Positions 7,114 through 13,862 of a stretch of DNA of 27,578 bases are shown here, piece after piece (the stretch's first letter is position 1; every line of letters begins with the position of its first letter). A program made the position numbers and the translations under genes. The notes below the pieces were generated by a model. It made no database searches. It saw only the letters and a list, made by a program, of their open reading frames with translations, and was not told where the DNA came from. This stretch comes from Rhodothermales bacterium (GTDB taxonomy: Bacteria; Bacteroidota; Rhodothermia; Rhodothermales; VXPQ01): the NCBI GenBank assembly GCA_028283985.1, contig JANQSQ010000584.1:1-27578 (forward strand), written 5' to 3'.

Positions 7114-8886
7114 TCAGTCGAGACGATGCGTGATTTCAACCTGATGAGGACCCCTCGCGAGATCCGGTTCTTCCAGAGAAACCTCAAGCCGGATCGGGCC
7201 CGCGGGCAGGGAAATACCTTCATACTGCACGACCCCCTCTCCTGTTGCAGCCTCCACGGAGTACTCCATCTCGTCTGCCCGGAGCCGCGCGGTCAGCGGT
7301 TTGTCGGAGGGGTCGAACCGTACCAGCACGTCATAGGTCCCTTCGCCCCTGACGTCCAGTAACCAGAACCCCTGCGCGTTGCGGCGCCATCCCCCCTGTA
7401 TGAAGCGCCAGTCCTGCCGGGTCAGGACCGTCGGGTTTTCGCGCGGCGTGCCCACATGAATACGCGGAGGAGCATAGTTGTCGGGCCGGGTGCTGCTCAC
7501 ATCGTCGAACCAGGCGTCGTAGCGCGCCGTCAGGTCCTCCACGACGTCAGCGCGCTCGGCAGCCAGATCCGTAAGGGCGTACGGATCTTCCAGCATGTCG
7601 TACAACTCGAACGCCGGCCCCCCTTCCGGCAACGCCTCCAGCCCGAACCCGCTGCCGTTGACCAGCTTCCAGCGCGGCGTGCGCACCGAGACGTGATGGT
7701 AACGGTCCGGCGCATTGCCGCGGTGCGTTTGCAGGACAAGCATGCGATCGCCCTGATCCACTTCCTCGCCCAGCAACGCCGGCAAGAGGCTCTGTCCGTC
7801 GATCGCGCGGTCGTCAGGAAGCGCCACGCCCGCTGCATCGAGCATGGTGGGCATCAGGTCGATATGCGCCGAAATGTGATCGTCGAGGCGTCCCGGGGTA
7901 AGCCGCGCAGGCCAGCGCACCAGAAGCGGCGAGCGGATCCCTCCCTCATGCACCCCGGCTTTCATGCCTTGCATGCCCGCCACGTAGCGGCGCGTATTCG
8001 GGCCGTTATCGACAATGAACAGGACCATCGTGTTCTCCGCCAGACCCGACTCGTCGAGCCAGGCCGTGAGCCGCCCCATGTTGTCGTCGATGTTGTCGAT
8101 CATGGCGAATATACGGGCCAGACGGTCCGGATCGTTCTCTTCCGGCAGCGGGTGTCCGGCCTCCTGCGGAAATCGCGCGGGGGACAGGTCCTGGCCTGCG
8201 TAGTACGCATACAGGTCCTCCGGCACGTCGTGGTACGGCGAATGGGGCGCGTTCGCGGCGATATAGGCGAAGAACGGGCGCCCCGCCGCATGTTCGGTTT
8301 CCATCCACCGGCGAGCCTCGTCGAAGTAAATGTCGGTGCAATACCCGGTCATTTGCTCCAGTTTGCCGTTGCGCAGCAGGATCGGATCGGTGTAGGCTCC
8401 TTCGCCGCCCGGCGGATCCGAGGGTTGGCCGATTCCTCCGCCCCGGTGTACGAGCGCCTCTTCGAACCCCTGGTCCTGCGGACGCATGGGGTAGTTGTCT
8501 CCAAGGTGCCACTTCCCGAAGATGCCCGTAGCATAGCCGGCGTCCCGGAGCAATTCCGCGACAGTGATCTCGTCCGGTTCCATCATGGCCCGGCCCACCC
8601 AGGTATCCACCACACGGGTACGGTAGTTGTACCGCCCCGTCATGAGCGATGCGCGCGTGGGAGCGCACACCGGACTGACATAAAACGGGTTGACCTGGAT
8701 GCTTTCCGTGGCCAGTTGATCCAGATTGGGCGTCCGGAGGATCGGGTTGCCCGTAAACCCGAAATCTCCATACCCCTGGTCATCCGTAATGACGAGGATG
8801 ATGTTTGGAGACGTATCGCCGGAAGGAACGGCGCATCCTGCGAGAAGAAGCAGTGGAACGAGAAATAAGGGAAAAAGGCGCATCAT
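7114..8886 (-). CDS. Secreted lipoprotein sulfatase (arylsulfatase family)
   Basis: A 590-residue type I (formylglycine) sulfatase that would hydrolyse sulfate esters, probably on polysaccharides or small aryl sulfates. The signature CAPTRASLMTGRY starts at Cys74, the residue converted to formylglycine. ITDDQGYGD (metal-binding Asp35-Asp36) and GIFGKWHLGD are also conserved. The N-terminus MMRLFPLFLVPLLLLAGC is a lipoprotein signal with Cys18, so the enzyme should be membrane-anchored. About 90 C-terminal residues after the catalytic domain (from LTRQDWRFIQGGWRR) form an added beta-rich module seen in other arylsulfatases. The open frame reaches 8955, but ATG 8886 gives a proper signal sequence. 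The upstream 100 bases hold a phased repeat array. No sulfatase-maturing enzyme gene is in the window. Confidence 0.9.
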   Translation of the reverse strand: MMRLFPLFLVPLLLLAGCAVPSGDTSPNIILVITDDQGYGDFGFTGNPILRTPNLDQLATESIQVNPFYVSPVCAPTRASLMTGRYNYRTRVVDTWVGRAMMEPDEITVAELLRDAGYATGIFGKWHLGDNYPMRPQDQGFEEALVHRGGGIGQPSDPPGGEGAYTDPILLRNGKLEQMTGYCTDIYFDEARRWMETEHAAGRPFFAYIAANAPHSPYHDVPEDLYAYYAGQDLSPARFPQEAGHPLPEENDPDRLARIFAMIDNIDDNMGRLTAWLDESGLAENTMVLFIVDNGPNTRRYVAGMQGMKAGVHEGGIRSPLLVRWPARLTPGRLDDHISAHIDLMPTMLDAAGVALPDDRAIDGQSLLPALLGEEVDQGDRMLVLQTHRGNAPDRYHHVSVRTPRWKLVNGSGFGLEALPEGGPAFELYDMLEDPYALTDLAAERADVVEDLTARYDAWFDDVSSTRPDNYAPPRIHVGTPRENPTVLTRQDWRFIQGGWRRNAQGFWLLDVRGEGTYDVLVRFDPSDKPLTARLRADEMEYSVEAATGEGVVQYEGISLPAGPIRLEVSLEEPDLARGPHQVEITHRLD

Positions 8887-8887
8887 G

Positions 8888-8989
8888 TGGAAAGTTCGGA
8901 TGAATCGGGAAAAATGGCGAGGAGTAGGGAAAATACTGAAAAGTAGGGAAATCATAAAAAATCAGGGAAAATGACAAAATGCAGGGAAA
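8888..8989. repeat. Phased array of six GGGAAAAT-type units, 19-20 bp apart
   Basis: GGGAAA occurs at 8907, 8927, 8946, 8965 and 8984, and TGGAAA at 8888, giving spacings of 19, 20, 19, 19 and 19 bases. Several units continue as GGGAAAATnnnnnAAAA. The array fills the gap between the second sulfatase stop (8996) and the first sulfatase start (8886), directly ahead of that start. It is locally AT-rich in a GC-rich region. Units are too short and diverged for a CRISPR array. A multi-site operator, or a minisatellite that affects transcription, are the obvious options. Confidence 0.65.
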
Positions 8990-8995
8990 ACATCG

Positions 8996-10543
8996 TCATT
9001 CGGTCAATCGCGCCGCAAGAGGCAGCACCGGATCGTTGATCTCGGTCATGCGCTCCACCAGGCGGGCGTCGAGGTACTCGATCGCGGCCCGGACCTCCGG
9101 CGTGTCTTCCGCAATCAGATTCACGCTTTCGGCGGGATCCTCCACCAGATTAAACAACTCGTCGCGGCGCGCATCGAGCAAGTCCCGGACCAGTTTCCAT
9201 TCAGGGGTTCGATACGCGCGCATGTGGGTCCAGGACTGGTGATGCGTGGAATACTCCGCATAAAACCCGGTAGGCCAGTCCTCGGGCGTATCGCCCCGTA
9301 GTAGCGGCACGAAACTGCGCCCCCGGAGCAGCACGCCGGCAGGCACATCGGCTCCGCCCATCTCGGCAAGCGTCGCGTACCAGTCGAGATTGCTTACGAT
9401 CGACTCCACGACGGTACCGGGCGCGGTGATCCCCGGCCAGCGGACGAGCAGCGGTACTTTCAGCGAATTGTCGTACATGTTCGGACGCTGCCCTTGCGGC
9501 ACATTGTACGTGCCCGGCGGCGGGTCGGTCAGGATCCAGTGCCCGTTTCCCTTATGCCACATCCCGTTATGGCCCATGTTGTACCCGTGATCGGACGTAA
9601 AGACGACAATGGTGCGGTTCGTAAGCCCGAGTTCGTCGAGCGCATCGAGAATGCGCCCCAGGTTACGATCGATGCTGGCCACCGCCGCAAGATACTCGGG
9701 CATATAGCGGCGCAGGCGCTCCGTATCGAGCAGGGGATAATCGGGATTGGGCAGAACGGGGTCGAGTCCCTCATACGGGGCCCAGTCCTCCTCAGGCAAG
9801 GGCAGCCAGGCGGCGTGGGGCGCCCGGTAGTGGAGCGACAGCATGAAAGGGCCTTCCCGATGTTCCCGAAGAAACCCGATGGCCTGATCCGTCAGGATGT
9901 CCTGGGTGAATCCTTCATGCGTTCCCGTCACGCCGTTTTCTTCGAGGACGGGATCGCGGGGAGTGTTGCCGCCGCTGCGAAATCCGAAGAAATGGTCATA
10001 CCCCATCGTGGCAGGGTGGTACCGATCCTGTGTTCCAAGGTGCCACTTGCCAACCAGTCCCGTTTCATAGCCTTCCTGGTTCAGCAAATCGACCCAGGTG
10101 AGAAGGCCCGGGTCCAGCCCGTGACCGACCTCTCGCTGAGGGTTGATCCAATCCCATATGTTCACTTCCGAGCCGTAGCGGCCTGTCATGAGTTCAGCCC
10201 GCGACGGACTGCATACAGGCGTCGCCACGAAGGCATTGCTGAAAAATGCTCCTTCGGCTGCGAGGCGGTTCATGTGGGGCGTGCGCAGGTCCGGGTGGCC
10301 CGCACCGAGCACGGCGAAGTTTTCGGGGGCATTTTCCAAAGCCTGCCCCATCTGCGCGGCAAGCGCATGGCCTTCCGCGCCCAGTGCCCACGGCGCCTGA
10401 TCATCCGTCAGAATGAAGAGAATATTGGGCCTCTCCGGCGGTTCGGAGACGCCTGTGTCCTGGGCGGCGGCCGGAAATGCCAGGAAAGCAGCGAAGAAGA
10501 TCGCCGGCGCCCGGAGGGTGCGGGAAAACAATAATTTCACCAT
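8996..10543 (-). CDS. Secreted periplasmic sulfatase
   Basis: A 515-residue sulfatase of the formylglycine type with a standard signal peptide (RAPAIFFAAFLAFPAAA before Gln28), so probably periplasmic or secreted rather than lipid-anchored. The signature is CSPSRAELMTGRY from Cys111; metal-binding ILTDDQ is at 43-48; GLVGKWHLGT, HYRAPH and TSDHGYNMGHNG follow. It differs from the neighbouring sulfatase in signature (CSPSR against CAPTR), in insertions and in having no extra C-terminal module. The pair is therefore not a recent duplication and probably acts on different sulfate positions. The ATG (10541-10543) lies directly against one end of a 239-bp inverted-repeat element, so that element probably supplies or separates the upstream region. 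Confidence 0.92.
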   Translation of the reverse strand: MVKLLFSRTLRAPAIFFAAFLAFPAAAQDTGVSEPPERPNILFILTDDQAPWALGAEGHALAAQMGQALENAPENFAVLGAGHPDLRTPHMNRLAAEGAFFSNAFVATPVCSPSRAELMTGRYGSEVNIWDWINPQREVGHGLDPGLLTWVDLLNQEGYETGLVGKWHLGTQDRYHPATMGYDHFFGFRSGGNTPRDPVLEENGVTGTHEGFTQDILTDQAIGFLREHREGPFMLSLHYRAPHAAWLPLPEEDWAPYEGLDPVLPNPDYPLLDTERLRRYMPEYLAAVASIDRNLGRILDALDELGLTNRTIVVFTSDHGYNMGHNGMWHKGNGHWILTDPPPGTYNVPQGQRPNMYDNSLKVPLLVRWPGITAPGTVVESIVSNLDWYATLAEMGGADVPAGVLLRGRSFVPLLRGDTPEDWPTGFYAEYSTHHQSWTHMRAYRTPEWKLVRDLLDARRDELFNLVEDPAESVNLIAEDTPEVRAAIEYLDARLVERMTEINDPVLPLAARLTE

Positions 10544-10782
10544 AGGAACCTCTGATTAAAGACGCATGGGCAAGGACATTGGGATACGCCTTCTCTCAAA
10601 ACATAAACGTGCGGTTGGCCGCGAGTTCGCAGGATATCCCGGGCCCTATGTTTTGTTCGAATGCGCGTCCCAAGGTCCCTGCTTTCGGTTGCGATTTTGC
10701 GGTTCGGCGTTGGATGGCCTTGTTGCGCGCTCCAGGACCCAATCATTGCCTCTGAACTTTGTCGATTTAATCTGAGTTTCCT
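10544..10782. repeat. Palindromic MITE-like element with terminal inverted repeats
   Basis: The ends are imperfect inverted repeats. AGGAACCTCTGATTAAAGACGC (10544-10565) matches the reverse complement of 10761-10782 at 17 of 22 positions (15 of the first 17). Inside is a second inverted pair: 10570-10605 against 10647-10682 match at 28 of 36 positions around a 41-base centre, including a perfect CAAAACATA/TATGTTTTG. The RNA would form a long hairpin. No transposase frame and no clear target-site duplication were seen. The 239 bases lie between the DUF5916 gene stop and the second sulfatase start, abutting the sulfatase ATG. It resembles a non-autonomous miniature transposon or a large REP-type palindrome. 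Confidence 0.6.
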
Positions 10783-10785
10783 TAA

Positions 10786-13065
10786 CTAAAGACGGTACGT
10801 GTAGTTGAGTTTGAGCGAAGCGCCCCGCGACAATGTGGCCATATCGCGGTTTTCAAACAGGCCGTCGCCCATATTCCGCCAGTTGTGCCGGTACACGAGA
10901 AAAATGTTCGAACCCGGCTGTACGATCCAGCGCAGACGAGCAAAAAGGCCCACCAGGTCGCTGACTTCATCATACTGGATCTGCAATTTGGCGGAAACGG
11001 ACGGCGTCGGGTCCCAGTCGGTTTCGAGTTCATAAACATTGGCGGTGAAATCGCCCTGGGGCATCGACACATCGTTGTACCCGACGCTCGTCCCGATACT
11101 GACGCCGGCGTTCGGGCGAAACGTCATCCGGAGGAAGACCTCTCTGCTGGAACCGTCCCAGAAATCCCCCCAATCCACGCTCCCGAACACGGAAATCTTT
11201 CTCCTGCCCGCAGAGAACCCCCCGATAGAATACCGCTGCACCGTGTACCCGCCGGGCAGAATATCTATCCCGTCGCTGACCCCAAAGGTGTGGTAGAGTT
11301 CTTCAAAGCGCCGCGTAAACTCGATGGACACGTTATCGCCGCTTTCAAATTCAATGTCGAGCAGTTCCACTTCCCATTCCCGTTCCTCGGGAATGCCTGT
11401 ATCCATTGCCGCCAGATGCCGGTATTGTACGCCAAAGCCAAGCTGCCGTATCTGCTTGATTCTGGCCGGCCGGGGGTTCCAGTTTATGCGCGGCTCGACG
11501 CGACGGAAATTGTTGCGTCGCACAAAACCCGCCCGTGGATTGTAATCGGCGCCGAACTCCCGATAGGAAATGTGCCCGGACCAGATATCATTGGGAAAAT
11601 TGAAGCGGAGACCGCGTGCGGATAAATCATTCAACGATTTGGTCGTATTCGGATCGATGTTGGAATTGCCTACCGCAAAAACTTCGAGTTCCGCATTGTT
11701 ATCCCCGAAAAAGTGCCGGGTGGCGAGTTGCACATCCACGCCGAACGTGTGTCCGGTTTCGATCGAGTCTACCGAGGTGGCGCGGCGCGTATAGATGGCT
11801 CCGATCGTGGACTGTTCGAAAATGGGATGCCGGACACGGGCCACGGTAAACTGTTCGGAAGGAATCGCCACATCCTGCCCGTCTTCGTCACGGTACCGGT
11901 CATCGCCGACGCCTACCTGAAAGAACCCCACATCGGTCCGGCCGACCTGCCCCGTCATGCGGACTCCGTAGTCGATGGGAACAGGACGCCCGCCCACCAG
12001 ACCAATGTTGCGCGAGAAGAACGGAGTGGGATTGCTTCGCGGGGCGAAGGAAAAAATGCCGGAGCCTTCCAGAAAGAACCCGCGCTGCTCCGGGAAACGA
12101 AGCGGGAAACGTGTCAGGTTCACGCGTCGTTGATCCGCCTCGACCTCGGCAAAATCGGTGTTGAACGACAGGGATGCGCGCAGGCTTGGCGTAACGCTGT
12201 AGTTGAGATCCAAGCTGATATCGCCGGGATACGTCACGGGATCGGCGTTTTCGGGTACATTGCGCCAGCTCCCGATCACCGAAGGAACTCCCTCGAGCCC
12301 TATCCCCTGGGAAATATCCCGTAGTCCGACAAGACGACCGGCGTAGATGGGGCGCAGCAGTCCCTCGTTGCGGCGCCACCCCCGCCATAGCATTTCTTCG
12401 TTGGCGCGCCGGATCGTGCGCTGAAAGTTGATCCCCCATTCGTCCGACCCGGGATCGAAGTTCAGCGTCCGGAAAGGTATACTGACTTCCAGCGACCACC
12501 CGTCGGGCCGCCGGGCCGTGCGCACATCCCAGATGCCGTTCCACGCGCGGCCGCCGCTTCTGAAGAACGACTCGCTGCCTCCAATGAGGATCGCATCGCC
12601 CCGCATGCCGTTGGGATTCGTCTCGAAAAAATACCCGGTGCGCCCGTCGCGGAAGGTATCCAGTATCCACATGAACCGGTCATCGGTGTACAGGAAGGCG
12701 TCGCGCCGCTTCTGATAGGCAATGACGCCTTCGGGATCGTCGTACAGAATGGCGCCGATGTACAACCGATCCCGGTCGTAGACGACCCGTATTTCCGTGG
12801 GATATGAAGGACTGCCCCCTTCAACCGGTTCCTGCTGCGTGAAGTCGGTGATCGGAATGGCCTGATTCCAGGCGTCCTCTATGATCCGTCCGTCCAGGTC
12901 GATCCGGTCGTCGTCGGCAAGCCGATGCGCCTGCAAGGCAGGCAGCCCGTCATCCGGGGATTCCTGAGCAAACACTGGCGCCGGCAAGCCTGCAAGCACG
13001 CACCCGGCCAGCAACAAGGCAGAGCCGGGAAGGCGCTTCATTGCGGGATGCGGACGGCGCGCCAT
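10786..13065 (-). CDS. DUF5916 outer-membrane protein with CBM9-like N-terminal domain
   Basis: A 759-residue exported protein. After a signal peptide (cleavage probably VFA-Q, residue 33/34) comes a CBM9/DOMON-like beta-sandwich (about 42-240), with IDLDGRIIEDAWNQA, the usual first motif, and VVYDRDRLYIGAILYDD. The rest is a DUF5916 region (about 240-759) with alternating aromatic strands ending in SLKLNYTYRL, as expected for an outer-membrane beta-barrel. Family function is not established; a role in glycan or lipid handling is often assumed. An alternative lipobox (LLAGC) exists inside the signal peptide. ATG 13065 is 2 bases after the ExbB-like stop, so the gene is translated with the motor operon. 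The open frame could start farther upstream, but that would overlap exbB. Confidence 0.8.
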   Translation of the reverse strand: MARRPHPAMKRLPGSALLLAGCVLAGLPAPVFAQESPDDGLPALQAHRLADDDRIDLDGRIIEDAWNQAIPITDFTQQEPVEGGSPSYPTEIRVVYDRDRLYIGAILYDDPEGVIAYQKRRDAFLYTDDRFMWILDTFRDGRTGYFFETNPNGMRGDAILIGGSESFFRSGGRAWNGIWDVRTARRPDGWSLEVSIPFRTLNFDPGSDEWGINFQRTIRRANEEMLWRGWRRNEGLLRPIYAGRLVGLRDISQGIGLEGVPSVIGSWRNVPENADPVTYPGDISLDLNYSVTPSLRASLSFNTDFAEVEADQRRVNLTRFPLRFPEQRGFFLEGSGIFSFAPRSNPTPFFSRNIGLVGGRPVPIDYGVRMTGQVGRTDVGFFQVGVGDDRYRDEDGQDVAIPSEQFTVARVRHPIFEQSTIGAIYTRRATSVDSIETGHTFGVDVQLATRHFFGDNNAELEVFAVGNSNIDPNTTKSLNDLSARGLRFNFPNDIWSGHISYREFGADYNPRAGFVRRNNFRRVEPRINWNPRPARIKQIRQLGFGVQYRHLAAMDTGIPEEREWEVELLDIEFESGDNVSIEFTRRFEELYHTFGVSDGIDILPGGYTVQRYSIGGFSAGRRKISVFGSVDWGDFWDGSSREVFLRMTFRPNAGVSIGTSVGYNDVSMPQGDFTANVYELETDWDPTPSVSAKLQIQYDEVSDLVGLFARLRWIVQPGSNIFLVYRHNWRNMGDGLFENRDMATLSRGASLKLNYTYRL

Positions 13066-13067
13066 CT

Positions 13068-13775
13068 CTATTCCTCTCTCAACCGCACCGGTACCTCTTC
13101 CCTGGCCAATCCATAGGCAACGCTTACAGCCCATGTCTGGAGTTCCTTGTACCGTTTGCGGACCCATGCCTGCAGGACGATATTGAGCGGCCACAGGATG
13201 AGACGCACTACAAGCGCCAGCATCGTGGAGACGACTGCAATGCCGAGTCCTACGAGGTCCGAGGCGGCATGCCGGTTGCCGCTCATAAAGAGTACGAAAA
13301 TACCGAGGAGCGTACCGAGAAGACCCAGACTGAGCGCAATATAGACCGCCGCCGTGATATACCTGTCGACCTCCTTGTAGTTGTCATGGTCGAAACCGAT
13401 GTAACGCAGCGCATAGTCGAGCATGCTTTGCGGCGTGCCGCCACGGCCCTGCTCCTCGAGCAGCCGCTCGCCTGCAAGTCGATAAGGGTTGCCCGGACGC
13501 GCGTCGCCGAGCGCCGACTGGAAATCGCGTACCCCGAGATTAGAAGGGTTAATTTTCAATAATGCCTGACTGCCTCGCCACTGACGGAAGTAGCGGACAT
13601 ACGCCGTACAAAGAAAGAAGAGGCCCAGTAAAAAGACGAGAGCGAGCGGAAACTCAAAGCCCTGCGCATAGCCGAACAAATCCCAGATCGAGGTAGGAAG
13701 AAAGCTGCCCCCTACCTCCTGCGCTGGCAGGACGAGTGTGGTATCGGCGGGCTGGGGCGAAACGGATTGCATCAT
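13068..13775 (-). CDS. ExbB/TolQ-like proton-channel protein
   Basis: A 235-residue inner-membrane protein of the MotA/TolQ/ExbB family, which with ExbD/TolR uses the proton gradient to drive a periplasm-spanning partner. TM1 is at about 41-60, TM2 at 141-164 (ALSLGLLGTLLGIFVLFM, Thr155) and TM3 at 174-203 (GLGIAVVSTMLALVVRLIL, Thr184). The two channel-facing threonines seen in ExbB/TolQ are kept. The glutamate usual in TM3 of ExbB (GIAEAL) appears as Ile, and an Arg (191) lies in TM3. The length matches ExbB and TolQ. It follows the usher-like gene after 87 bases and is nearly joined to the DUF5916 gene. Two ExbD-like genes lie upstream in the same run. Confidence 0.82.
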   Translation of the reverse strand: MMQSVSPQPADTTLVLPAQEVGGSFLPTSIWDLFGYAQGFEFPLALVFLLGLFFLCTAYVRYFRQWRGSQALLKINPSNLGVRDFQSALGDARPGNPYRLAGERLLEEQGRGGTPQSMLDYALRYIGFDHDNYKEVDRYITAAVYIALSLGLLGTLLGIFVLFMSGNRHAASDLVGLGIAVVSTMLALVVRLILWPLNIVLQAWVRKRYKELQTWAVSVAYGLAREEVPVRLREE

Positions 13776-13862
13776 TGTGTCGGGGGTAAAGATGAATTTG
13801 AAAAAATGTTGTGCGTGGCGAAAGAGAACAAACGGTAGAAACTACGTACTGCGGCGTGCATC

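Noticed and set aside
7456..8868. 470-residue plus-strand frame
   Set aside because: Antisense to the sulfatase, with no domain; an effect of GC-rich codon use.
8888..8989. CRISPR array
   Set aside because: Unit core is only 6-9 bases with 19-20 bp period, with no spacers or cas genes.
10537..10746. Small minus-strand frame across the inverted-repeat element
   Set aside because: No domain, and the sequence is explained by the palindromes.
13001..13065. Lipobox reading of the DUF5916 signal peptide (LLAGC)
   Set aside because: A longer hydrophobic stretch with a VFA-Q site fits a beta-barrel protein better, though not excluded.
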